Origin: Allobosea sp035944375 | Lineage (GTDB): Bacteria > Pseudomonadota > Alphaproteobacteria > Rhizobiales > Beijerinckiaceae | Assembly: GCF_035944375.1 (NCBI RefSeq) | Contig: NZ_DASZBE010000020.1 | Strand: one strand, 5' to 3' | Length of the DNA: 64,000 nt | Shown: in pieces, positions 34,112-42,619 of the stretch | How the letters are laid out: each line of letters begins with the position of its first letter | How positions within the stretch are numbered: the stretch's first letter is position 1 | Translations under genes and position numbers: made by a program | Notes under the pieces: generated by a model | Databases searched by the model: none | Seen by the model: the letters and a program-made list of their open reading frames with translations, nothing else | Told to the model about the DNA's origin: nothing

Positions 34112-35461
34112 TCAGGCCAGCCGCCCGAGCGCCGCGCGCAGCAGCGAGACCATCTCGTCGATCTGGGAGGGCTCGCAGATCAGCGGCGGCGACAGCGCGA
34201 TGACGTCTCCCGTGACGCGGATCAGCAGCCCCTTCTCGAAGCAGTCGACGAAGGCCTCATAGGCGCGCGCGCCGACGGCGCCGGGGCGCGAGGCGAGCTC
34301 GATCCCGGCGACGAGCCCGATCGTGCGGATGTCGATGACATGCGGCACATCGCGCAGCGAGTGCAGCGCCTCCTCCCAGAGCGGGGCAAGCGACGTCACC
34401 CGCGTCAGCAGCCCCTCGCCGGCATAGATGTCGAGCGTAGCAAGGCCCGCCGCGCAGGCCACCGGATGGCCGGAATAGGTGTAGCCGTGGAACAGCTCGA
34501 TCGTCGCCTCCGGGCCGCTCATCAGCGCGTCATGGACCTTGCGGGCGGCGAAGACGGCGCCCATGGGAATCGTGCCGTTGGTGATGCCCTTCGCCGTCGT
34601 CATCAGGTCGGGCATGACGCCGAAATATTCGCTGGCGAAGGGCGTTCCGAGCCGGCCGAAGCCGGTGATGACCTCGTCGAAGATCAGCAGGATGCCGTGG
34701 CGCGTCGCGATCTCGCGCAGCCGCTCGAGATAGCCCTTGGGCGGCACCAGAACGCCGGTCGAGCCCGCCATCGGCTCGACGATCACCGCCGCAATGGTCT
34801 CGGCCCCATGCAGCGCGACCAGCCGCTCGAGATCGTCGGCGAGCTCGGCGCCATGCGCGGGCTGGCCCTTGCTGAAGGCGTTGCGCTCCAGATCATGGGT
34901 GTGGCGCAGATGGTCTGCGCCCGGCAGCAGCGGGAAGACGCGGCGGTTGTTGACCAGCCCGCCCACCGTGATGCCGCCGAAGCCGACGCCGTGATAGCCG
35001 CGCTCGCGGCCGATCAGCCGCGTCCGCGTGCCCTGGCCGATGGCGCGCTGATAGGCGATCGCGATCTTCAGCGCGGTGTCGACCGATTCCGAGCCCGAGC
35101 CGGTGAAGAAAATGCGGTCGAGCTTGCCGGGGCCCTCGCCCGGCGCGATCGCCGCCAGCCGCTCGGCGAAATCGAAGGCGATCGGGTGGCCCATCTGGAA
35201 GGAGGGCGCGTAATCCAGCGTCGCGAGCTGGCGCTCGACCGCCTGGGTGATCTGCTGGCGGCCATGGCCGGCATTGACGCACCAGAGCCCGGCCGTGCCG
35301 TCGATGACCTTGCGCCCGTCCTCGGTGGCGTAGTGCATCCCCTGCGCCGAGGCGAGCAGGCGCGGCGCCGCCTTGAACTGCCGATTGGCGGTGAAGGGCA
35401 TCCAGTAGCTGTCGAGCGAACGGGCGTTTTGCAGGGCCTGCGGCGGTGTGGCGATGGTCAT
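34112..35461 (-). CDS. Class III aminotransferase (omega-amino acid--pyruvate type)
   Basis: A 449-residue PLP enzyme of fold type I, subgroup III. It has GTAGLWCVNAGHG, FFTGSGSESVDTALKIA, the PLP aspartate in LLIFDEVITGFGRLG, the Schiff-base lysine in TTAKGITNG and the late FHGYTYSGHPVACAAGLA. These favour beta-alanine or related omega-amino acids with pyruvate as acceptor. The ATG at 35461 has GAGGAGAT upstream; a longer frame from 35491 adds an unlikely leader. It is divergent from an XRE-cupin regulator, which probably controls it. Confidence 0.88.
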   Translation of the reverse strand: MTIATPPQALQNARSLDSYWMPFTANRQFKAAPRLLASAQGMHYATEDGRKVIDGTAGLWCVNAGHGRQQITQAVERQLATLDYAPSFQMGHPIAFDFAERLAAIAPGEGPGKLDRIFFTGSGSESVDTALKIAIAYQRAIGQGTRTRLIGRERGYHGVGFGGITVGGLVNNRRVFPLLPGADHLRHTHDLERNAFSKGQPAHGAELADDLERLVALHGAETIAAVIVEPMAGSTGVLVPPKGYLERLREIATRHGILLIFDEVITGFGRLGTPFASEYFGVMPDLMTTAKGITNGTIPMGAVFAARKVHDALMSGPEATIELFHGYTYSGHPVACAAGLATLDIYAGEGLLTRVTSLAPLWEEALHSLRDVPHVIDIRTIGLVAGIELASRPGAVGARAYEAFVDCFEKGLLIRVTGDVIALSPPLICEPSQIDEMVSLLRAALGRLA

Positions 35462-35598
35462 GGGGTGATCTCCTCTCCCGGCAGGGAGCACCGTTCGACT
35501 GATGCGAACAAGTCTGTTTCAGCGGTCGCCCAAGCCCTTGTTTTCGTGATAGCCGAGTTCAGTATGGTGCGGATATCGACCAGGGAGACCAGGGCCTC
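35462..35598. promoter_or_regulatory. Divergent control region, aminotransferase / XRE-cupin regulator
   Basis: This 137-bp stretch must hold the promoters of both genes. AACAAG at 35507-35512 and CTTGTT at 35537-35542 form a widely spaced inverted repeat that could bind a dimeric XRE regulator. The 24-nt gap and 6-bp arms make this weak. No convincing sigma-70 pair was found. Confidence 0.3.
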
Positions 35599-36150
35599 GT
35601 GAGCGACACCGACATCGGCGCACGGCTGCGCTATCTGCGCACCCGCCAGGGGCTCTCGCAGCGTGCGCTGGCCAAGCGTGCCGGCGTGACGCATTCGACC
35701 ATCTCGCTGATCGAATCCAACGGCGTGAACCCGTCCGTCGGCGCGCTGAAGCGCATCCTCGACGGCATCCCGATCGGCCTCTCCGAATTCTTCGCCCTGG
35801 AGCCCGACCGGCCGCGCCAGGCCTTCTACCGCGCCGACGAGCTGGTCGAGATCGGCAAGGGCGGCATCTCCTACCGCCAGATCGGCGAGAACCTGTTCGG
35901 CCGCGCCCTGCAGATCCTGAAGGAGCGCTACGAGCCCGGCACCGACACCGGCCGCGTGCCGCTCTCGCATGACGGCGAGGAGGGCGGCATCGTTCTCACC
36001 GGCCGGCTCGAGGTTTCGGTCGACGACGAGCGGCGCATTCTGGGCCCCGGCGACGCCTATTACTTCGAGAGCCGCCGGCCGCACCGCTTCCGCTGCGTCG
36101 GGCCGATCGCCTGCGAAGTCGTCAGCGCCTGCACGCCGCCCTCCTTCTGA
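35599..36150 (+). CDS. XRE-cupin transcriptional regulator (PuuR-like)
   Basis: A 183-residue regulator. The XRE helix-turn-helix is at about 8-62 (LRYLRTRQGLSQRALAKRAG, then THSTISLIESNGVNPS), and a cupin sensor domain at about 108-180 (GGIVLTGRLEVSVDDERRIL and GDAYYFESRRPHRF). PuuR-type proteins repress polyamine or amino-acid catabolism and respond to the substrate. The start is GTG at 35599 with CAGGGAGAC upstream. The divergent aminotransferase, 137 bp away, is the obvious target. Confidence 0.87.
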   Translation: MSDTDIGARLRYLRTRQGLSQRALAKRAGVTHSTISLIESNGVNPSVGALKRILDGIPIGLSEFFALEPDRPRQAFYRADELVEIGKGGISYRQIGENLFGRALQILKERYEPGTDTGRVPLSHDGEEGGIVLTGRLEVSVDDERRILGPGDAYYFESRRPHRFRCVGPIACEVVSACTPPSF

Positions 36151-36190
36151 CCTCCGGCGCTTGACCGCGACCCGTCCCGCGCCCACCTTG

Positions 36191-36209
36191 AGCTCTAGAG
36201 ACTAGAGCT
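36191..36209 (+). promoter_or_regulatory. MerR-type operator before the metal regulator
   Basis: AGCTCTAG (36191-36198) and CTAGAGCT (36202-36209) form a perfect 8-bp dyad with a 3-nt centre. TTGAGC at 36188-36193 overlaps the left edge as a possible -35. The layout resembles PbrR/ZntR operators, which sit between -35 and -10. A good -10 was not found, which leaves the exact promoter open. The regulator's ATG is 13 bp downstream. Confidence 0.6.
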
Positions 36210-36222
36210 TTGGAGCGAGCCC

Positions 36223-36669
36223 ATGCCCACCGCGACCACCGCAGAGCGCGTGATGCCGATCGGGACGCTGGCCGAGCGCACCGGCGTCAAGGTCGAGACG
36301 ATCCGCTATTACGAGCAGGTCGGCCTGTTGTCGCCGCCCGAGCGCTCGGAGGGCAACCAGCGGCGCTATGGCAGCCGCCATGTCGAACGTCTGGCCTTCA
36401 TCAAGCATGCCCGCGATCTCGGTTTCGCCGTCGAGGCGATCCGCGCCCTGCTCAGGCTCTCGGACAATCCGGCAATGGCCTGCGACGAAGCCCATGCCAT
36501 CGCCGTCGCGCATCGCGACGAGGTGCGCCACAAGATCGCGCGGCTGCGCTCGCTGGAGGCCGAGCTGGAGCGCATCGCCGCGACCTGCTCCGGCGGCGTC
36601 GCCGCCTGCGACTGCGCCATCATCGAGGCGCTCGCCGATCACGGCCGCTGCAGCCACGCCGCGCATTGA
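36223..36669 (+). CDS. MerR-family metal-responsive regulator (PbrR/CadR/ZntR class)
   Basis: A 148-residue regulator. The winged HTH is at about 11-80 (IGTLAERTGVKVETIRYYEQ, then GNQRRYG), followed by a dimerisation helix. Cys87, Cys122 and Cys131 have the 35 and 9 residue spacing I recall for PbrR-type lead/cadmium sensors; Cys129 and Cys143 are extra possible ligands. The ATG at 36223 has GGAG 7 nt upstream and is preferred over an in-frame ATG at 36253. A dyad operator lies directly before it, suggesting autoregulation. No P-type ATPase or cation exporter is adjacent, so the target regulon is unclear. Confidence 0.85.
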   Translation: MPTATTAERVMPIGTLAERTGVKVETIRYYEQVGLLSPPERSEGNQRRYGSRHVERLAFIKHARDLGFAVEAIRALLRLSDNPAMACDEAHAIAVAHRDEVRHKIARLRSLEAELERIAATCSGGVAACDCAIIEALADHGRCSHAAH

Positions 36670-36793
36670 CGCAAGAGCCGCCCCCTGCGCCTCCTGTGGA
36701 GAAGCGCTGGCGCATGCCCCTCCTGCACGCCATCGCGATTGCGGCGCGAGCCGGCCAGACGCTAGCCTTCGCCGGAAACTGTCGGGAGCCACC

Positions 36794-37681
36794 ATGTCCA
36801 GCGACTTCGCCACGCCGCCCGGTCTTCGGCATCGCCAGATCGCGGTGCGCGACACGACGCTGCACGTCGCCGAAATCGGTTCCGGGCGCCCCGTCCTGCT
36901 GCTGCATGGCTGGCCTGAATTCTGGGCCACCTGGTTGCCCCTGATGAACCGGCTCCACCCGGATTTCCGGCTGATCGCGCCCGATCTGCGCGGCTTCGGC
37001 GACAGCGCCAAGGCAGCCTCTCCGCGCAGCGACGTCGGCGCCAACAGCCATGCCGACGACATGGCCTCGCTGGTCGGCGCGCTCGGCCTGGAATCGGTCG
37101 GCGTGGTCGGCCACGATGTCGGCGCCTATGCCGCCCAGGCGATGGCGCGGCGTCACCCGCAGCTGGTCGAGCGGCTGCTCTTCTTCAACTGCCCGACCCA
37201 GAGCATCGCCGGACGCTGGGTCCATGACGGTCATGTCAACGAGGTCTGGTACCAGTCATTCCAGCAGTTGCCGCTGGCCGAGTCGCTGATCGGCCTCAGC
37301 CGCCAGTCCTGCGCGCTCTATGTCTCCTATTTTCTCTCGCACTGGTGCCATCGCAAGGATGCGTTCGATCCGGCGCTCGAGCTCTGGATCGACAATTTCA
37401 TGAAGCCCGGCAATCTGCGCGGCGGCTTCGACTGGTATCGCAGCCAGAACGCCGCTCGGCTGGCGGCGATCGACGGCCATCCCACCCCGTCGGTCCGCAT
37501 CCACCAGCCGACGCGGGTGCATTGGGGCCGGCACGACCCCGTGCTGAAATCGGAATGGGCCGCCTTCGTGCCCGAGCACTTCGACGATGCACAGATCACC
37601 TTCTGCGAAACCGCCGGGCATTTCGTCCATGTCGAGGCGCCCGACGAAGCCGCCGAGATCTTCGCGGAGGTCTTCGGCTGA
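36794..37681 (+). CDS. Alpha/beta hydrolase, epoxide hydrolase-like
   Basis: A 295-residue hydrolase. HGWPE at 38-42 is the oxyanion-hole motif of epoxide hydrolases and haloalkane dehalogenases. The nucleophile is Asp108 in GHDVGA and the catalytic histidine is His276 in ETAGHFVHVEAP. An Asp nucleophile rules out ordinary serine esterases. A cap domain occupies about 140-215. The substrate cannot be read from sequence; fluoroacetate dehalogenase-like activity is another option for this motif set. It lies 124 bp after the metal regulator on the same strand, and a functional link is not shown. Confidence 0.8.
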   Translation: MSSDFATPPGLRHRQIAVRDTTLHVAEIGSGRPVLLLHGWPEFWATWLPLMNRLHPDFRLIAPDLRGFGDSAKAASPRSDVGANSHADDMASLVGALGLESVGVVGHDVGAYAAQAMARRHPQLVERLLFFNCPTQSIAGRWVHDGHVNEVWYQSFQQLPLAESLIGLSRQSCALYVSYFLSHWCHRKDAFDPALELWIDNFMKPGNLRGGFDWYRSQNAARLAAIDGHPTPSVRIHQPTRVHWGRHDPVLKSEWAAFVPEHFDDAQITFCETAGHFVHVEAPDEAAEIFAEVFG

Positions 37682-37780
37682 GTGCTGCGCCCGCAGCCGG
37701 CTCTCGTTTCCTGGCGAAGCATGCCTAGATAGGCCCTGCGGCAGATGATCGTCATGCGCGCGACCATCGGAGGACAGGCG

Positions 37781-37909
37781 ATGCCGAGACACCGATCCCG
37801 CACCGGGAGACGCGCGGCGGCTCGATCCGCCCCTGGCGAGAACAAATCCCGATTCCACGCGAGTCAGCGATTCGGGCCCGCTTCGTTCGGGACTCGTTCC
37901 GTTTCCTAG
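37781..37909 (+). CDS. Possible 42-residue basic peptide
   Basis: ATG at 37781 is preceded by GGAGG (37769-37773) with 7-nt spacing. The frame runs 42 codons to TAG at 37907-37909. The peptide is rich in Arg and Ser (MPRHRSRTGRRAAARS at the start) and has no hydrophobic segment. Only the ribosome site argues for translation; codon bias is hard to judge at this length. It could be a leader peptide for the helicase gene or chance. Confidence 0.3.
   Translation: MPRHRSRTGRRAAARSAPGENKSRFHASQRFGPASFGTRSVS
37885..37899. promoter_or_regulatory. LexA-box-like direct repeat GTTC-N7-GTTC
   Basis: GTTC at 37885-37888 and at 37896-37899, seven bases apart, match the alphaproteobacterial LexA consensus exactly. 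About one such match is expected by chance in a window of this size and composition, so the support is its position 88 bp before a helicase gene rather than the motif itself. Confidence 0.25.
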
Positions 37910-37987
37910 TTCATCGCTCGCGCTGCGCCGCCGCGGCCCGGCCCCCGGGGCGCCGCCGCGCAGCGCTCACCATGATCGGCATAGGCC

Positions 37988-40900
37988 TTGATCCCTCCAC
38001 GCTCGCTGCCTCCCTCGGTCCGCGCCAACGGCGTCACCGCCGTGCTCGGCCCGACCAATACCGGCAAGACCCATCTCGCGATCGAGCGCATGGTCGCCCA
38101 CCCGACGGGCATGATCGGCCTGCCGCTGCGCCTGCTCGCTCGCGAGGTCTACCAGCGCGTCGTCGACAAGGTCGGCGCCGAGGCGGTGGCGCTCGTCACC
38201 GGCGAGGAGAAAATCAAGCCGGCCCGGCCGCGCTTCTGGGTCTGCACCGTCGAGGCGATGCCGCGCGACCTCGCGGTTGATTTCGTCGCCATCGATGAGA
38301 TCCAGCTCGCGGCCGATCTCGACCGCGGTCATGTCTTCACCGACCGGCTGCTGAACCGCCGCGGCCGCGCCGAGACCATGCTGATCGGTGCGGGCACGAT
38401 GCGGCCGGTGATCGAACAGCTCATCCCCGGCGTGAATGTCGTGACGCGCCCGCGCCTGTCGCAGCTGATGTTCGCCGGCGACCGCAAGATCACGCGCCTG
38501 GCGCCGCGCTCAGCCATCGTCGCCTTCTCGGTCGAGGAGGTCTACGCCATCGCCGAGCTGATCCGCCGCCAGAAGGGCGGCGCCGCGGTCGTCCTCGGCG
38601 CGCTCTCGCCGCGCACCCGCAACGCCCAGGTCGAGATCTACCAGTCCGGCGACGTCGACTATCTCGTCGCCACCGACGCGATCGGCATGGGGCTCAACCT
38701 CGATGTCGACCACATCGCCTTCGCCGCCGACAAGAAATATGACGGCCACCACTTCCGCAAGCTGAACCCGGCCGAGTTCGGCCAGATCGCCGGGCGCGCC
38801 GGGCGCCATCTCCGCGACGGCACCTTCGGCACCTCGGGCCGCTGCCCACCCTTCGAGGCGGATCTCGTCGAGGCGATCGAGAACCACCGCTTCGAGCCGG
38901 TGCGTCAGCTCCAGTGGCGCAACACCGATCTCGATTTCCGCTCGGTCGCACAGCTTCTCGACAGCCTGAATCTGCAGCCCACCGAACAGGGGCTGACGCG
39001 CGCGTTGATCGCAGAGGACATGACAACGCTGGAAATCCTGGCGAAAGACCCCGAGATCAAGGCGCTGGCGCAGGGCCGGCCGGCTGTCGAACGGCTCTGG
39101 GAGGTCTGCGGACTGCCCGATTACCGCAAGATCGCGCCGCAGCAGCATGCCGACCTCGCGACCACCCTCTATTTGCGCCTGATGCGCCATGGCAGGCTCG
39201 ATATCGACTGGTATCGGGCCCAGCTCGCGGCGCTGGATCGCACCGATGGCGAGATCGACACGCTCTCGGCACGCATCGCGCAGGTCCGCACCTGGACCTT
39301 CGTCGCCAACCGTCCGGACTGGTTGCCCGATCCTGAGCATTGGCAGGGGGTTGCGCGTCTTGTAGAGGACAAGCTCTCGGACGCTCTGCACGAGCGTCTG
39401 GCCAGCCGATTTGTCGACCGGCGCACCAGCGTGCTGCTGCGCCGTTTGCGGGAGAATGCGATGTTGGAGGCTGAGGTCACCACGACGGGCGACGTGCTCG
39501 TCGAGGGCCAGCACGTCGGAATGCTGCAGGGTTTCCGCTTCACGGCGGACCCCAAGGCCGGCGGGCCGGAGGCGAAAGCCTTGAACATGGCGGCGATGAA
39601 GGCACTGGCCAGCGAGATCGAGGCGCGCGCCGCGCGCGTCGTGCTTGCCGGCGACGATGCCTTCGTGCTGTCGCATGACGGGCTGCTGCGCTGGGTCGGC
39701 GAGCCCGTCGCCCGCCTCGTGGCCGGCGAGAAGGCGGTCGAGCCCCGCCTGCGCCTGCTCGTCGAGGAGCATCTCGCCGGTCAGGCGCGCGAGCAGGTCG
39801 AGGCCCGGCTGCAGCTGTGGCTCAAGAACCACGTCACCCGGCTGCTCGGTCCGCTGCAGCTGCTGGAGGACGCGACGACGCTGACCGGCATCGCCCGCGG
39901 CATCGCCTATCAGGCGGCCGAGGCGCTCGGCGTGCTCGAACGCGCCAAGGTCGGCGAGGAGATGAAGGCGCTCGACCAGGAGGGTCGCGCCGCGCTGCGC
40001 CAGCTCGGCATCCGCTTCGGCGCCTTCCATCTCTATGTTCCCGCCCTGCTCAAGCCGGCACCGCGCGCGCTGGCCGCCCAGCTCTGGGCGCTCAAGCATG
40101 GCGGCCCCGAGCTGTCGGGCCTGGACGACATCGCCCATCTCGCCGCCTCGGGCCGGACCTCCTTCCCGGTCGACAAGGCCGTGCCGAAGGGGCTCTACCG
40201 CGCCGCCGGCTACCGCGTCTGCGGCGAGCGCGCCGTGCGCGTCGACATCCTGGAGCGCCTGGCCGACCTGATCCGCCCCGCGATCGCCTACCGCCCCGGG
40301 GTGACGCAGGGGACGCCGCCGACCGGAACGGCCGATCAGGACGGCTTCGTCGTCACCGGCGCGATGACCTCGCTCGTCGGCTGCGCCGGCGAGGACTTCG
40401 CCTCGATCCTGCGCTCGCTCGGCTATGTCTCGGTCAAGCGCGCGGGCCCGGCCATCACCGTGCCGCTGGCGGCCGCTCCCGCCAAGCCTGCGCCGGTTGA
40501 AGCCGCACCGGCCGAAGGAGCGACTGAGGCGCCCGTCGAGGGTGGAGAACCTGCGGCCTCCAGCGAATCGGCCGACACCGCCTCCGCGTCGGCCGCGGCT
40601 GGCGTGGGTGCGGATGAGATGGCCACCGCTGAACTGGCCGAGACCACGGCCGAGACCGCTCCCAATGACGCGCCCGCCTCCGAGACGCCTGACGCGCCGA
40701 TCCTGACGGCGCAGGAGCTGGAGCCGGCCCCTGAGCCCGTGCCGGCCGACCTGCTCTCGGCCCTGCCCGCCACCGAGGCGGAGCCGGAAGCCGAGCCGGA
40801 AGCCGCCGCCGCGGAGGCTGCGGCCCCGTCTGCGCCCGCAGAGCCCGAGCAGATCGAGGTCTGGCGCCCGCACCGCCACCAGGGCGGCCGGCGTCCCGAG

Positions 40901-41374
40901 CCGGCGCGCGGCGCCCGCGAAGGCGCGCCCGGCGAACGCCAGCCCGGCGGCCGCCGCGGCGACAGGCCAAATCGTGGCCCGCGTCCGGGCGGTCCCCGCC
41001 GCGAAGGCGGCGATGCGCCCGTGCCCGCCCAGGCGGCCTCCGGCGACGGCACCGCACCGTCGCCGCGTCCCGAGCGCGAGCCACGCCGCGACGAGCGTGG
41101 CCGTCAGGGCCAGCGCGGACCGCGGCCGGATGGCCAGCGCTCCGAGGGCCAGCGAGCCGAGGGGGGCGGCCGGCCGGAGCAGGGCCGCGGCCCGCGGCCG
41201 GACTTCAAGCGCGACGGACGCCCCGGTGGCGGCGGCCCGCGCCGCGACGACCGCGGCGGCGAGCGCTTCCAGCAGCCGCCACGGCCACGCCCCACCGATC
41301 GCGAGCCCGATCCGGATTCGCCTTTCGCCAAGCTCGCCGCCCTGAAGGCCCAGCTCGAGGGCCGCAAGAGCTGA
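37988..41374 (+). CDS. Suv3-like DExH RNA helicase with long disordered tail
   Basis: A 1128-residue protein. The helicase core (about 15-480) has Walker A GPTNTGKTH at 21-29, motif II DEIQ at 103-106 and motif VI QIAGRAGRH near 265, the Suv3/mitochondrial-type helicase pattern. A further conserved alphaproteobacterial region runs to about 820. The tail (about 830-1128) is first Ala/Pro/Glu-rich and then Arg/Gly-rich, resembling RGG-type RNA-binding tails. The start is TTG at 37988; TAG at 37982 closes the frame just upstream. An S4 RNA-binding protein gene follows 38 bp later, so an RNA-processing role is likely. Confidence 0.85.
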   Translation: MIPPRSLPPSVRANGVTAVLGPTNTGKTHLAIERMVAHPTGMIGLPLRLLAREVYQRVVDKVGAEAVALVTGEEKIKPARPRFWVCTVEAMPRDLAVDFVAIDEIQLAADLDRGHVFTDRLLNRRGRAETMLIGAGTMRPVIEQLIPGVNVVTRPRLSQLMFAGDRKITRLAPRSAIVAFSVEEVYAIAELIRRQKGGAAVVLGALSPRTRNAQVEIYQSGDVDYLVATDAIGMGLNLDVDHIAFAADKKYDGHHFRKLNPAEFGQIAGRAGRHLRDGTFGTSGRCPPFEADLVEAIENHRFEPVRQLQWRNTDLDFRSVAQLLDSLNLQPTEQGLTRALIAEDMTTLEILAKDPEIKALAQGRPAVERLWEVCGLPDYRKIAPQQHADLATTLYLRLMRHGRLDIDWYRAQLAALDRTDGEIDTLSARIAQVRTWTFVANRPDWLPDPEHWQGVARLVEDKLSDALHERLASRFVDRRTSVLLRRLRENAMLEAEVTTTGDVLVEGQHVGMLQGFRFTADPKAGGPEAKALNMAAMKALASEIEARAARVVLAGDDAFVLSHDGLLRWVGEPVARLVAGEKAVEPRLRLLVEEHLAGQAREQVEARLQLWLKNHVTRLLGPLQLLEDATTLTGIARGIAYQAAEALGVLERAKVGEEMKALDQEGRAALRQLGIRFGAFHLYVPALLKPAPRALAAQLWALKHGGPELSGLDDIAHLAASGRTSFPVDKAVPKGLYRAAGYRVCGERAVRVDILERLADLIRPAIAYRPGVTQGTPPTGTADQDGFVVTGAMTSLVGCAGEDFASILRSLGYVSVKRAGPAITVPLAAAPAKPAPVEAAPAEGATEAPVEGGEPAASSESADTASASAAAGVGADEMATAELAETTAETAPNDAPASETPDAPILTAQELEPAPEPVPADLLSALPATEAEPEAEPEAAAAEAAAPSAPAEPEQIEVWRPHRHQGGRRPEPARGAREGAPGERQPGGRRGDRPNRGPRPGGPRREGGDAPVPAQAASGDGTAPSPRPEREPRRDERGRQGQRGPRPDGQRSEGQRAEGGGRPEQGRGPRPDFKRDGRPGGGGPRRDDRGGERFQQPPRPRPTDREPDPDSPFAKLAALKAQLEGRKS

Positions 41375-41412
41375 GGGAGACGGCGTCTCCCGCCTCCCGC
41401 TGAGGCTATTCG

Positions 41413-41724
41413 GTGCGCGACGACCGCCAAAGGCTCGACAAATGGCTCTGGTTCGGGCGCTTCGCCCGGACGCGATCCGCGGCCGTGCGGCTGGTCGAGG
41501 AGGGGCATGTCCGGCTCGCGGGAAAGCGGGTCCGGAACCCGGCGCAGGGGCTCAAGTGCGGCGACGTGCTGACGCTGGCGCTTCCCCACGCCACGATGGT
41601 GGTCCGCCTGCTGGCACTGGGCGAACGGCGCGAAGCCTTCGAGCAGGCGCGGCTTCTCTATGAGCGCCTCGACGATGGCGAGCGCGGCGATCCGCCGCTT
41701 GCGGGCGGGGACGACCACGGTTAA
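41413..41724 (+). CDS. S4-domain RNA-binding protein, Hsp15-like
   Basis: A 103-residue protein with an S4 domain over residues 5-65 (QRLDKWLWFGRFARTRSAAV, then GHVRLAGKRVRNPAQGLKCG and GDVLTLAL). E. coli Hsp15 (HslR) binds free 50S subunits carrying stalled peptidyl-tRNA; this short form matches it. The start is GTG at 41413. It follows the helicase gene closely and precedes fdxA, an order common in Hyphomicrobiales. Confidence 0.87.
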   Translation: MRDDRQRLDKWLWFGRFARTRSAAVRLVEEGHVRLAGKRVRNPAQGLKCGDVLTLALPHATMVVRLLALGERREAFEQARLLYERLDDGERGDPPLAGGDDHG

Positions 41725-41896
41725 AACGGAAAGTCGTTTGTACACAAATGAATTCGAGGCTGGTGTCCGGGGTGTATTCCGTCGCCTGAACCGGGCCGCC
41801 GGGACGATCCGGCGCGGGGCGGGGCCGGAACGGTCTTGAAACGGATGGCTTTGAAGGCTTTATGGGCGGCTCTGGGAGACGGGAAGGACCTGCGAC

Positions 41897-42235
41897 ATGA
41901 CCTATGTGGTCACCGAGAACTGCATCAAGTGCAAGTACATGGACTGCGTCGAGGTTTGCCCGGTCGACTGCTTCTATGAAGGCGAGAACATGCTCGTCAT
42001 TCACCCCGACGAGTGCATCGATTGCGGCGTCTGCGAGCCGGAATGCCCCGCCGAGGCGATCAAGCCCGACACCGAGCCGGGCCTCGAGAGCTGGCTGCAA
42101 CTCAATTCGAAATACGCCTCCAGCTGGCCCAACATCACCCAGAAGAAGGATGCGCCGGCCGACGCCAAGGCCTTCGACGGCGTCGCCGGCAAGCTCGAGG
42201 CGCATTTCTCGCCCAACCCCGGTGAGGGCGACTGA
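41897..42235 (+). CDS. fdxA: Seven-iron ferredoxin FdxA
   Basis: A 112-residue ferredoxin. Cys9, Cys12, Cys17, Cys21 and Cys25, then Cys40, Cys43, Cys46 and Cys50, give the pattern for one 3Fe-4S and one 4Fe-4S cluster in the first half. The second half (LNSKYASSWPNITQKKD) is the typical alphaproteobacterial C-terminal extension. It is a soluble electron carrier, often essential. GGGAAGG lies upstream of the ATG at 41897. It precedes carD, a conserved neighbourhood. Confidence 0.95.
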   Translation: MTYVVTENCIKCKYMDCVEVCPVDCFYEGENMLVIHPDECIDCGVCEPECPAEAIKPDTEPGLESWLQLNSKYASSWPNITQKKDAPADAKAFDGVAGKLEAHFSPNPGEGD

Positions 42236-42619
42236 GGCGGGCTGGGTGCGGCGCCCCGCGCCGCGCGCGACCGTTAACCACGCGCCCGCTGTCCGGCCCG
42301 AGCTTGCGCCGGGCTTGCGTTTACCTTTGATTCGGCGTGTTTTTTATGCTACAGGATAGGCTCAGTCGCATTCGTTCCGCATGCCCCTGCGAGGTTATTC
42401 ACAAACGGGGCGCCCCCAGAAAAGGATGACGAGAGCCGCCGGCACCCTTGCCGGAGCATTCGCTGTCTTTGCCTTGGCGGCACAGGAGAAACGACCGGCT
42501 GAGGGAGCATGAGGCGGCGGGCTCGGCCTGTCGTCCCAGGCAGAGTGTCTCCGGCCATCCGGCTGGAGATTGAGAATCGCGAGCCCGCGTCCAGCGGTCC
42601 GGTCAGGAGTCTTAACGGC
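42236..42619 (+). other. 384-bp leader region before carD
   Basis: No standard gene is present. A TATGCT hexamer at 42345-42350 could be a -10 box, but no matching -35 is at the right distance. A 43-codon frame (ATG 42381, TGA 42510-42512) follows. Its stop overlaps an ATG at 42509 that is in frame with carD and preceded by GAGGGAG, giving a possible alternative start for a CarD extended by 37 residues. The conserved CarD start at 42620 remains preferred. Confidence 0.4.

Larger units (their letters stand above)
37682..37987. other. 306-bp intergenic region before the helicase gene
   Basis: There is no recognised gene here. It holds a 42-codon reading frame at 37781-37909 with a good ribosome site, a GTTC-N7-GTTC motif at 37885-37899, and a very GC-rich stretch at about 37920-37970 just before the helicase start. 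The helicase promoter presumably lies within it. Confidence 0.6.

Noticed and set aside
41375..41391. Dyad GGGAGACG-G-CGTCTCCC right after the helicase stop as a terminator
   Set aside because: It has no T-run, the central loop would be too tight, and the co-oriented S4 gene starts only 22 bp later.
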